Source: Dirofilaria immitis (Eukaryota; Nematoda; Chromadorea; Rhabditida; Onchocercidae). From it: DNA of 64,000 nucleotides. Location: positions 7,617,501 to 7,681,500 of the forward strand of contig JAKNDB010000068.1 of assembly GCA_024305405.1 (NCBI GenBank), in the 5' to 3' direction. Below, piece after piece: positions 11,946-28,860 of the stretch (its first letter is position 1; each line of letters starts with the position of its first letter). The notes beneath the pieces were generated by a model. The model searched no databases. It was not told the DNA's origin and saw only the letters and a program-made list of their open reading frames with translations. The position numbers were made by a program, and so were the translations under genes.

Positions 11946-12465
11946 AAAACTGAAGTCACTAAGATTTATACTTATACGAGTATTTTTATATCGTTTTTAT
12001 TGGCACCCTGTTTAAAATGAACTTTTTTTGTTAATAAGCGAGAAAATTTTTTTGAAAAATAGCAGACCTAATTTCTGAGTCTCATTGGATCAATTAAAAA
12101 GTTGGCGTAATAAGTTATTACCTTCGATTCACAATCCCATTAAAACTAACTGTCTTTCATAACGCTACTTTCGTTTTTATTTTACAACCACTTTTTTATT
12201 ACTATTTTTGAACAGTGATCAGAAGTGCTGACTACAGTGATATTCTAACATTTATATCTTCGTTTATTTTGAGAGAAGAAATGCACACAATACTGGAGTT
12301 TCAATTTTCAAGCAATAGCAGTTTTTAATGTGATTGGAAAGTCTTTAAGAAAGCTGCATATGAAAGAGGAAAAAATTTGGAAGAAAATCTGAAAAGTTAT
12401 CTTATTTATTCTTCGGATTTAAATTATTCCACAGCCGTATCTATTTCGAGATCTCTGTTACACTA
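11946..12465. other. Intergenic
   Basis: AT-rich, no gene recognised. If the DnaK fragment is a Wolbachia insertion its right edge lies near the start of this stretch; I cannot see further bacterial coding sequence here. Confidence 0.35.
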
Positions 12466-12543
12466 ACTTAGCCAAGAAAAAAACAAATCAATAATGGTAT
12501 AATATACTTAACCAAGAAAAGGAACAAATCAATAATGGTATAA
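12466..12543. repeat. 40-bp tandem duplication downstream of mago
   Basis: Two copies of about 37 bp (ACTTAGCCAAGAAAA... / ACTTAACCAAGAAAA..., both ending AACAAATCAATAATGGTATA) start at 12466 and 12506, period 40. They lie just beyond the mago nashi stop codon and probably in or near its 3' UTR. Confidence 0.85.
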
Positions 12544-12563
12544 GAAAGAAATAAATTCAAGCC

Positions 12564-13849
12564 TCAGATAGGTTTGATCTTGAAATGCATGCCAATTAAT
12601 GAGAAAACCAAACACTTGAGATCTTGGACGAGATAATAAAAGATCTCAATCCTTCTGGATCCCTGCTTTTGTTCACGTCTGCAGCTGAACCAATTTTGCT
12701 GAAACACATTGTGTATATGGTGTAGCAGTCTCCTCTGATTACATCTGATCTTAGGCAAAGAAATCAAGTAAAAGAAGATGTGAACAATATTATTAGCATT
12801 TAAGCAGTCAAAAAATAGGCATGCGCAACTATAATGCCAACAGAGTTTACTTAGGGTAATATCATATGAAATGAGAATACTAATTTTCATATGGAAGCCA
12901 ATTCAGTTTTGAAAAAGCTGTTAATGCGAAATTTTACTATTATTTCATGTATTTACAATAACATCTCCAAGAAGAAAACAATAGTAAAGAACTGATAATA
13001 TTATCGAAAAATGAGTGAATGTAAAAATTGTTACCTTGTAGTAAAAGATATATGTTCATCATTATGGAGGATTTCCAGTTCTTGTCTACCAATGCGATCC
13101 GGTTCCGGCCAAGTTGCGTCATCTTCCTGTAATAATTATTTAAAATATTAAACATAAATAAGGGATGGAGTATTCGATCATCAGCTGAATAGCTTTGCTG
13201 AATATTACATAGCAGAATAGAAGATGGATTGAAAAATCACCACCAATTAAAATAGTTTTTGATTAGAGTTAATGCATGGTTTTCTTTCTTATTAAATTTT
13301 TGTTTTTTTTTTACTTTACAGTTAATGTTAGAGAAAAAGTTGTTAATAAAATAATTAACGGCAAATTATGTGCAAAAAAATTTTATAAACATACAAAGTA
13401 GTTAGCAAAAACTAAAAATTTTAATCGTTCAACATGATGCATAACAATTCGGGATAGTATGACGGATGGTAGGAAAAGAATAAAATGAGAAAGATAAAAA
13501 ACACTATTGAATTGAAAAGAATGCTAATGTCGTTGACATTTAAGTACACATCTGTAGATATATAGATGGAGTTAATAAAAAGACCTGTTTTATAAGGTAA
13601 CCAAATGATATGAAACTAATGTACCTGCATGATCTCCGAATCGTCGATAATACGCTTTAATTCTTCGATAACAATCTTACCGACATATGCTTCCTTCCGG
13701 ATTAACGTGTCATTCTTGTATTGACTATTATTCGCATACCGCATCTTTCCATCTGGTCGAAATTCGAATTCCAGGAACTCGTGTCCGAACTTCCCTTTAT
13801 GACCAACATAGTAACGCAAATAGAAATCATTCAGATTATCGCCTGACAT
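12564..13849 (-). CDS. mago: Mago nashi, exon-junction-complex subunit
   Basis: Core exon-junction-complex protein that binds Y14/RBM8A and eIF4A3 and marks spliced mRNA in the nucleus and cytoplasm. Three exons on the minus strand: 13625-13849, 13035-13126, 12564-12698; 150 residues, close to the 146 of the human protein. Exon 1 begins [20 protein letters not shown] and holds [18 protein letters not shown] and [13 protein letters not shown]. Exon 2 has [14 protein letters not shown] and DEHISFTT. Exon 3 has [12 protein letters not shown] and the C-terminus [20 protein letters not shown] ending KIKPI. The frame breaks in exon 3 at the run 12638-12641 (four A on +); one more base restores the family sequence. 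Since the protein is essential and otherwise almost invariant, a sequence error is far likelier than inactivation. Confidence 0.97.
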
Positions 13850-14865
13850 CCTAAAGTATATCTATTAGACGCACACAAGCTCTCTCATTACGAACCTACA
13901 TGAAATCGAAACCACATTTCCTGGAACTTGTCCAAGACCTTAATGAAAATCGACGTGTCACTGAAGTATGGGCAGGATGAAGTGGTAAGGATGGGTAAGA
14001 TGAGAACAGGAATGCAGGGTAGGGGTAGCAACAAAATTATGGATATAGTGTGCCTATACAGCAAATCAGGTAAAGTACTTGTAGGCCAGATATTTCTCTA
14101 AGTGAATTAAGTTTGCTCTATAAATCATCAATCGAATTAATTTTGCTAAAAATTGTCATTAAGAGAACCGTTGAAGGAATGGGATAGTAAGTGCAAGAAA
14201 TGGCAAACGTAGTCTAAGTCTAATCTCTTACTGAGTTTGGAATGGAAGGTGAAAATAGAAATGTTTTGGGGTGCATCTCACTGTTAGCTTGAAAAAGTTG
14301 ACCTCATCTGGAATGACACTTTCAAGGTAAGAGGAAAAGTTCTTTGTTGTACTCATTCAGTCTTTGTTCTAGTCAAGTAAACTTTCTCAATTTTTGTTTT
14401 AATTACACTTAAATGTCATTTATAACATTTTAAATGTGGTGATCAGCATGTTTGAGGATCTCCTTAAACAGTAAATTCGAATCTTCTCCTTATGATTATT
14501 TATTGATATGACATACATTTCGTGTGTTTAAAAATAGAAAAATCACTTTAATTGGAGCAAGAAATCAGTAAAAGCTATTATTATTTCATGTTTGAATGCA
14601 TATGACTGATAATGACAATCAGAGAAAATGCCAGGTATAGAATTGATGTGCCGGTTGGAGGTAATTTATATTATCGATTTGGAAATGAGTCGAAAGAGCT
14701 TTCTCTATTTTCGAGGGACTTTCCTATAAAATTTATGCTTAAATAAATTTCATCAGTAATGTGATGCTTATTAATTTTCATTATTGTTCTTGACCTGGGC
14801 TACTACAGGTTGACAAATACTCCGTTTAGCAGTTATCACTTTTCAGTTTTTGAGACAATATTGGT
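13850..14865. other. Divergent promoter region, mago / YME1L
   Basis: The 1-kb interval between two divergently transcribed housekeeping genes; both promoters should lie here. A GC-richer patch sits at about 13965-14030. TTTTCAG at 14840-14846 is a candidate trans-splice acceptor for the YME1L start. No other element recognised. Confidence 0.45.
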
Positions 14866-20202
<5,337 letters not shown>

Positions 20203-23200
20203 CAAATAAATACAGGCGATGAGTGGCATTTATTAATTATAAACAATTCCACTTCAGCTTTTAACTTATTTTATGCTTATTTTTGAAGACATACTTTTTA
20301 GGTGATAATAGTTTTGGTCATAAGCTTATCTGAATTACTCTGCTAAGTTTTGTGGAATAATTAATCATGTTTAATTATTGCATTCAGGAAAAGAGTAGAA
20401 TCTGTCACGATTTGCATGTGCTATTTGTCATGTTATGACCCATTTTAAAAGTGAAGTTGCAATTTTAGAACTCCTGACTTATTCGGAAAGTTGGTAGACA
20501 AAAGAATAAGTGAAAAATAGAGAGAATAATACCAGTTTCCAATCTTTCTTTAGCGTTTGTGATGTATATTAATGAAAAATGTTTGTACATAATTATGCTG
20601 TTATTTAAATTTAATTTTGTGGAGATATCTTCTATTGATGTGTGTCATATTCAGTCCTAAGAATTCATAAGAATATAAACTGATGAAAATCCTTACATAA
20701 TGCATATTTTGTTAAATTCTTGATACCATAAGAATTCTATTCGACGGTGTTATATAATACTGTTTAACAATAGTTAATTGATGTGAAAAGATTTATGTTG
20801 TTTGCTAACAAATTGATAACAATATTTGAGTATTATCTATAAGACTGCAATGAAAGTACGGCATTTCATCTCATTTGTTATTAACGTCAATTATTGCTTG
20901 GGAAAAAATTAGAAGGTCCAGATGCTGTAACCATCATTCGATATTTAAAAAAAAAACTGTTCGAGCTAAGGCAACTCATTACTCGATGCACAATGTTGAT
21001 AATGAAATTGAGGTGGACGAAGAGCAATGAAATATCCATTGAATGTTTCAATCCAAAACCTCTGCTGTTTTGATATGCAGAAAAAAATTTGAGGTATCCA
21101 TCATCCATGGAGTCCAAAAATTGTAGAATCATGGAGATAAGTGGCAAATAAGTGAATGGATTATGATTACATAAATATGATTGCATACAATGATGTAGTG
21201 TTGTTAAGGTCGTGTTGATAGTTCGCAATTACAGCATTATTAGGGTGATTTCTATGTTATGAAATGGTCATTTAAATCGAAATTGAAGCTGTCAATTAAA
21301 ATTAAAAATCAATCAAATAAAGTTCAGGGTGTTCGGGTATTTGCTGATATTTGTTCTCGAGTGAGAACGCTAAATGAGTTGCTAATTTTATCTTCTGTAT
21401 CGAATTTTTATGTGGTTATACTCATTTTTTACTATAGTAAATGAGCAGGGCAATTACTTTTCGTACATAACTAGCACGATCGGTTTTTTGTTTGGAATAA
21501 ATCATCGGTTACGATCGGTTGCTGAATTTAAATTTTGTTGAATAAAATTTAAAATTTGTTGAATACAAAATAAATGAAATAACACTAAAGGAAACTAAAT
21601 TGTAATTGAGGATTAAAGATAGAAGAAAGTTTGATAATTAAAAGTCGAGTCTTTTCAAAAATCAGTGGGAGAGTAGCACACGGCTCGAGATTTTAAAAAG
21701 ATGAAAGTTTTACGTGGTCACACTAAACGGCTGATATGTTTAAAGCCTGTAGATATATATTGTGAGGATCCATTTTGCGATAATCTGAATCGAATAAGTT
21801 GCCTTGAAAAAAAAATTAGGGCTTAATGAGTGTTGCAGATTTCTTCTGTACCATACAATCTTAACATGGAGAGGTTTAATATGAATCCATGTTGAAACAT
21901 TATCCCTCATAAAAATAGTTATAATCATTATTGTATCTCGGCGACACAACTTCCCCATTCGAGGCTTAACTAATCTTAATCTGATAGTTATGAGTGCAGT
22001 CTTATCTCATTATCATATATATTGAGGTATATTAACGCGCTAGATAGATCTATATTTTCCTTAATATAGAAATAGTGCATGCATGCATGCGCATGCACAT
22101 ATGTTTTCACTTGCTATTGCACTTTATAATTCCTTTACCCTTTATGAAATACATTTTTATTCCTATCCAAATCGCGTGTATATATTATTTCTTCAAAAAG
22201 TTTATCATTTCTAAATTGGATAAGATTTAATGATGTGAGAAAAAGGTGTAAAAGCTAAATGTATTACATCAATACGAATTAAATATTAGATAGGAAATTA
22301 ATTTTCTGAAAAAGAAAAAAGAAAAAAAAGATTCAGTGAATAACTTCTTCATTTCTTGAAAATGTCATACAATATAATTGAATGCTTGAATTGATTAGAA
22401 ATGTAGCAAAGTGTAAGAGATGTTTCTTCCGCTCAACTGATAAAATCTACGATATCTGATAAGGTATCGTTTCTGAGAATACATGTCAATCTTTAAGTTA
22501 TTTGATATTTACTACGCTTTTCGAGAATGATCCATTTTTGTATTTTTTATCTTCAAATATTGGTTGATTGTCAAGCAAATTTGAAAATTAGAAATAATTT
22601 TAAAAGGTGGATAAATTTGAAATTTATAACATCTTTCCTTATATATTACAAGTTTCCCAATGCAATGGACTAATATACTTTGCATCAATTAATGGAGAAT
22701 TGTTCAGTGATAAGCACCGAAGTATTACATTGAAAATGTATGTAAGCTTTAGTGTTTGTAAGATGGAAAAGGGTCTTGGTTATCTTTGTCGGTTTTATAA
22801 GATTTTGGAATCACAGGTTACAATCAATTGAGTAAAGCATTAGAGGCGCTTTTAGGAAATGTTGAAGCTTCAGGATTGATAAAGTATGAATATTGGGGTC
22901 TGTTAGATTTCGCGTATCCGATAAATAAGATGAAGAATGGTCATTATTATATAATGTGCATTATGTTCTACTTCAAGTATTATGGATGAATTTGTGCGTA
23001 AATTTCTCACAAAATAATCGATATCATCGTGATCAGTAATAAGAATAAAACATAGCAATAGCAGTATAGTTTGTATGGGAAACACAAATAGGTACAATAA
23101 CTGCAAAAACTCAACGAAAGCCAATTTTTCAATTTTCATCTCTTTTTATATTTCCCAGTTTTAGTAACAATGCTGGGAAGTTGAACTTATTTGAATTTCT

Positions 23201-23205
23201 GTGGG

Positions 23206-23235
23206 ATTAGAATTAGATAGCTATCTAATTCTAAT
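23206..23235. repeat. Perfect 30-bp palindrome
   Basis: ATTAGAATTAGATAG is followed directly by its exact reverse complement CTATCTAATTCTAAT, with no spacer. It could extrude as a cruciform; no flanking mobile element is visible. Confidence 0.9.
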
Positions 23236-23645
23236 TGAGATTTACAATGAGTTCACATCATATGGCTTGATAACATTTACTAGATGATGTTGATTGAAGT
23301 ATGTTCATTAAGATGAGCGCTATAATCTTTATGTCATTATAATTCAACATTAAATACTCAGATTTATATTATTTGATTTAAATGAAATTGAGATAAATTT
23401 TAAGATAAAATATTATTACGCTTTTTAAGAACAATTCGTCATTAAGTACGAATGAAAAACAATAGTTGACGAATCAAAGTTATTTTTTTATAAGATTAAC
23501 AAATCATCGGAAAGTTTTTGGAAAAGAAATATGGCCCTTTAGAATAGAAATATAAAGGAAAGATGAAAATGTGACTATTCAAATAGGTGTTTTATTGAGT
23601 TAAACTTAACCTATCAGTTATCCTTAAATGATATCAGACACAAAT

Positions 23646-23672
23646 AAATAAATATATATATATATATATTTA
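23646..23672. repeat. TA microsatellite
   Basis: Run of alternating T and A in AT-rich intergenic sequence. Similar short runs occur at 6383-6401, 15538-15562 and 24175-24187. Confidence 0.8.
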
Positions 23673-24313
23673 TATTTGTGTTTATGCTTTATACAACTAA
23701 GGTGTCAGCACCAAAAATGGAAATAGAAGAGGACGAGGTCGAACAAGCTAATGTGTATATGGTTGTTTATGAGCCTAGGCTCAATATGAAGTTTTATTGA
23801 TTTTCAAGAAATAGAGAAGAATGTTTGTTAAAAGATGAAAAGGAAGATACATTCGAAGGGAGAGATAAGGACCACCATATTCTGATGTTATCTCTTTTAG
23901 GCTTTGGATTTCATTTATATAATTCATTTTTTCTCCAATTTTCTATTCTGGTTCTGGAGATTCTTAGTAAAACGAAAAATATAATAATTATGATTGTAAT
24001 CTCGGGATAATTATGGCTTAAGCTGTTGGATGCAATCTATTCTGTGTTAGTAATCTTTCTGCATATTCCACATATTCATAGCACCATTACTAATATAACC
24101 TCTCCAAATTCAATATTATTAATAATAACAATGCATCATGTCTTCGGCTATTTCAGGTTAGCTTTAAATACGCATATATATATATATTGGAAAGTCCTAC
24201 ATTAGTGGGACAACAAACGATCCGATATGAGTAGTAAGCGGTACAATGGTGAGAATTTTTAAAGCATTGATAGAAAATATGGGAATTTGATAGATATTTT
24301 TGTAATTGATTAT

Positions 24314-24369
24314 GTCTACGACCATACCACGTTGAAAGCACGACATCTCGTCCGATCTGTCAAGTTAAG
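24314..24369 (+). pseudogene. 5S rRNA fragment (5' half)
   Basis: GTCTACGACCATACCACGTT and the following bases through CGTCCGATCTGTCAAGTTAAG match the first 56 nt of nematode 5S rRNA with a few substitutions, including CACGTTGAAAGCACG and CCGTCCGATCTG-like blocks (here TCGTCCGATCTG). The match stops abruptly at 24369, where a TA microsatellite begins, so helices III-V and the 3' strand of helix I are missing and the copy cannot make 5S rRNA. It is a dispersed, truncated pseudogene. Confidence 0.85.
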
Positions 24370-25836
24370 ATATATATATATATATGCTTATTTAAACATT
24401 TTTTTCCACTATAAAAACTTTTATAGTAGATATTATTTTTTTATTATAAAAATTTAGAATATCATTAGATATATATTAAAGAATTTAATTTAAAAAATAT
24501 TTCATTTAACTGTCTCGAAATTTAAAATTTTTAGATTAAAAAAGTTTATTACATCTAGTGGAAACTCCTTACTTTCAATGGCGAGAACTCCTTTCTTAAC
24601 TTATGATATTTTCAAATTATAATGAATGAGATTTTCTTATCAATAGAGAAGTTTTTGCGCATTAAATGACAATTAAGATGATCGTACTGGATGAACTTCT
24701 TTGGCAGACTTTCTTTTTCACTATAAAAATCAAGAATATTATTCAGTTAAGAATTTGATTCAAGTGACTGAAGATTAGCAGTTATGAAGCCAAGTTCTAA
24801 TATCAAACTAACTGATTAAACATAATTAACTTATTATTGAACATCTTTGCTTTTCTGAGGTAAATTTTTATTCATATATTGTCCATCGCCCAAATTAATT
24901 GCAAGTACCAAGCGCAATGCTTGTAAATTATTTCAACTTGTGGCATACTTTGAATCTGTTTTATTATTGAAATGAACATTTTTCAAAAGAGAAGATGAAT
25001 TAATCACTTTGCCTACATTTTTCGGGTCCAGCTTTGTGCATGTATAAGGTAAAACAATACTGATGAAATTTCGAACTAAAAATAACATAGGTATGGCGTT
25101 ATTTAATAATACCTGCAATCTACAGTTGATTAGTAATACCGTTATTCACTCATTTACCTATTTCAAAGTCTTTTCTAATAAAATTAATCAATATCGCTAT
25201 TTATTTGGCCAAATATTCATATGATATTTTTATAAATCGATCATGGTGAATGAATTTTTATACATTTTTATTCCGTTAATGCTTGTTATATTGTCTCTTA
25301 TCTTAGTAAGCATTGGAAGAGAAATAAGTATTAGTTAAATTGTAAAAGTAATGATAAGTAAGAATTGAAACTACTGTTCGCACTTTTATTTCTAATTTTT
25401 TTATAAAAAAAAAACATTTTCTATTGCTCTCAATATTGAATATATATTCAATAAAAGGCTCAATTGTATCCATTTGAAAAGAGTCAGTTATATAAATTAA
25501 GAATATTGCTACATTAATATTAATTTGCATAATTGAAGGGTTTCAGTTAACCTATTTGAATTACTGTTACTGTATCATTTTCATAAAGTGAATGAATGAT
25601 TGATCATTGCCTTCTACTTGTTCTTTTAAAAGATGGCAGAGTGAGTGAGAGAAATAAAAGAAAAAAAAACTAAGCTAAAGAAGCTCTACCACAGTAAAAA
25701 TAAAATTTAAATAACAGAAATCTGAATTTCAGAAATCTGAATTTCCAAATTTTAAATAGAAGCGAAATTTTTACATGTAGGAATGATGACGAAATCGTCT
25801 GCATATTGAGAATTCAGCAGCGATTTCTGACCGTAT
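24370..25836. other. Intergenic, upstream of the kinase gene
   Basis: Begins with a TA repeat and is very AT-rich throughout. It should contain the promoter of the STK32-like gene. No gene or specific element recognised. Confidence 0.4.
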
Positions 25837-28800
25837 ATGGGCGGTAGATGTTCGAGGAAAGTACCGAGTTCAACGCATCCGAAGCTATCTGATTTTTTTA
25901 TCATACGTTCTATCGGTAGAGGTACTTTCGGCAAGGTTTGCTTTCTTTCTTCATATCTAGTAGCTCATGTAAGTTATCCCTTCTTTGGTTTGAAGATGAT
26001 TTGAAAATTGAATGCTTTTTGATTTTGAAATGTTAAGAGTTTTTAAAATTCTAGGAAATTTCTAAGGTTAAAAGAAAAATAAAAAATAAACAAGCATTTT
26101 GAAACCTAAATATTGTTGAACTAATTGTATTGAACTTTAATTCGTAAGAAAAGGTCTGGCCACTTTATTCAGAATTCATCTCTTGAAGGACTGAAATCAG
26201 CGGATGTATTTTTTTATTTTTGCATTCTAATTTAATGTTACAGTAGTCATTTTGAATAGTTTAAATAATTTTTTAGGTGTGTATTGCACAATACCGTCAT
26301 ACAAAGAAATGTTACACGTTGAAATGTATAAATAAAAGACATTGTGTTCAGCATATGATAACCGAAAACGTTTTACATGAAGTAAATCTATTAGCTCATT
26401 TATCACATCCGTTCATCGTTAATTTATGGTTTACTTTTCAGGTAATTCTCTATTCTTATTATCTGAATTAAAAGATAAGATTTGAAACTATATCTCCCAA
26501 ATTTTTCCTTCAATTTTAACTCGGAAACTTCATTACATAAGATTAGTTAATTTTTGCTCGAAGTATTTTGTTATATGATAGCCGAAAAAATTTTATTTCC
26601 CAGAATTTCGATCAACTGAAAAGTCTAGTTAATCAATACAAGAAAAGCAATAGACAAGACAATATGTTCAAAAAATCACCTTAGTGATGGTGTAGAATAA
26701 CGCTTGGCATAAAAATATTGAGTGGAATTATTTAAATCCTTCTTGATCAATTGAGATATTTCAAGGAAATCGTTTCTTAATCACTTTTCTATCCAGAATC
26801 TTCTAAACCGTGAAGTCGAGGAAGCCCTATTAAGATATAAATTGTTGAATTTTGCTATGAAGATTGCTAAACGGAGATTGTTGATCATCCTTCATCAATT
26901 AAATATGAATACGAATACTGATTTCTTGTACGATAGAAACTATGATTTGACAGTTAATTGTAAATCCATATGCTTTGAATTAATATAATTATCTTAAATT
27001 CATTTTAAAAGGATGAGCGTTATGTTTATATAGTGAGCGATTTATTGTTGGGTGGAAACCTCAGGTACCATTTAAATCAGCAAGGACGATTTGCCGAGGA
27101 TCGGTAAGATTTTGTCATTTACTAATTGGCTATTTCTTGGTTATTTCATATAGTTTTTATTTTTTCATTTTTTATAAAAATTAAATTGACTGAACAGTTT
27201 ACATCTATGAATTAGCTAAGTAAGCAAAACTAAATAAATGATTAAAATGATATTAATAATCAGTGTTACGCTAATGACATCATCTCAATCAGAAGAGAAA
27301 ACATAGAATAGAATATGGATGAACTTTAGAAAGTATTCGTTATACGTTTTTTTTTTGCGTGAAATAATTATTTCAAAAATTAGAACAACTGATGTGATGT
27401 TATAGATCGAAACTATATGTTTATGAGATAGCACTGGCGCTTGATTTTTACATAAAGAAATGATAATACACAGAGATGTGAAGCCTGAAAATATTTTATT
27501 AGATGATGAAGGGCACGCACATCTTACTGAATTCAATCTGGCTACGCGCATTGCTCCAAATACGTACGCTACCTCATTTTCTGGTCAGTACATCGCTAAC
27601 TCGTGACATTCATTTATAGCTCACACATTTTCATCCCTTCATACTGATGTGACGCAACATCCTTTCTGAAATTCACAGATCCTAATTATTCAATTTCATT
27701 TGTGAATTTGATAAATTCCAATACTTTCCTTGAAAATGTAATGAATTGTTGGTTTATACCTTACAGGTACAAGGTCATATATGGCACCAGAGATTCTACT
27801 TTGTTCTCTAGGTTATTTGGCTGGATATGACCATCGCGTTGACTGGTATTCTCTCGGTATTTGTTTTTATGAAATGCTCATGGGACGAAGACCCTTCGAA
27901 TATGCTATTCATTCGTCTTCACGTCAGGTAAAAACATTTTAATTAATATTTAGTGGTGTCAGAACTATTGGAAATCAAGCAATAAGTTTTTGGTTAATGT
28001 CAAATTTAAGATGCGAGTCGGGAAAATTTTAACCAATTCTGTTCTCCAATTAAAAATTCGGACGCGGAACGAAGTGTCCGAAATTCATGTATTTTGCTGT
28101 TACGCATTTTTGACAGATAGATAACAGTACATATTTTTCTTTAAAGTTTATAAATCAATTATAATCAAGTGATTTTAATTTCAGTGCTTCAAATTTTGGT
28201 TAGGTATAGTGCGATATTCTCATGAAGAATTATAAATATTTTTTCACACTGTTACATCCGATGTTAAATACGCATTCTTAAACAGAAAATGAATTTGGCC
28301 ATAATTTTAGGTACTCTGCTTGATGAGCAAAAGCTTCATAGCGCTGCCATCTCAGTGGCCTTCAGATCTAATTTCATTCATCAGCTGTATGCTCAGGTAT
28401 GAAGTTGGATCTCGAATAGCTTCATTTACAGCCTTCTCTCAGCATCGTTATATGGAGAGAATAAATACGAATGATGTTTTTGCCAGGTGTTTGAAAATGA
28501 ATTTTGAGTTACTTTGTCGAGGTCTTTCTTCTGATAATTTCTATTACTTTTTATATCTAATTTCACTTCAAATTTTATTTCAAAACTTATATTTTCTTAC
28601 GTGCACTGAGAAACAGTTCCAAAACATTTTCATTCACCTCGAAAAATTAATAACTTAGGAAAACGGCTCCCGTTTTTATACCCCGTTCGAGTATACCGAA
28701 TTGCGATCCGACTTATGAAGCAGGAATGGGTATTCTTGATAGATCGTCAACGAATCGTCAACGCTGTCGTATGATTATCTCTAGGGAGGAGATCGAACGA

Positions 28801-28860
28801 AAAGTGAACGAATTTACTCAAGCATTCGTTTCAATAACCGAGTGCATCAATGCCAAATGA
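25837..28860 (+). CDS. STK32/YANK-type Ser/Thr protein kinase with EFN motif
   Basis: AGC-related kinase of the STK32 (YANK) family. Seven exons: 25837-25935, 26277-26441, 27012-27103, 27406-27583, 27767-27927, 28311-28486, 28659-28860; about 357 residues. It starts [10 protein letters not shown], so Gly2 is a likely N-myristoylation site, as in human STK32A (MGANTSRKP). Gly loop IGRGTFGKV; catalytic Lys49 in [34 protein letters not shown]; catalytic loop [13 protein letters not shown] (about 139-151); [31 protein letters not shown]. The metal-binding segment, HLTDFN in relatives, is HLTEFN here (Glu161), a conservative but functionally critical change. The frame breaks at the T run 27445-27449; one added T restores ALDFLHKE. 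The C-terminal tail is basic and polar. Confidence 0.93.

Larger units (their letters stand above)
20203..24313. other. Long intergenic region
   Basis: About 4 kb without a gene I can support. It contains a perfect 30-bp palindrome (23206-23235), alternating purine-pyrimidine GCATGC sequence at about 22078-22100 and a TA microsatellite at 23648-23670. Two open stretches look slightly coding but match nothing: about 20905-21075 (+, GPDAVTIIRYLKKKLFELRQ) and about 23701-23800 (+, MEIEEDEVEQANVYMVVYEP). Confidence 0.4.

Noticed and set aside
20887..21228. 113-codon minus-strand open frame
   Set aside because: Low-information composition, no homology recognised; an equally open plus-strand stretch lies in the same place.
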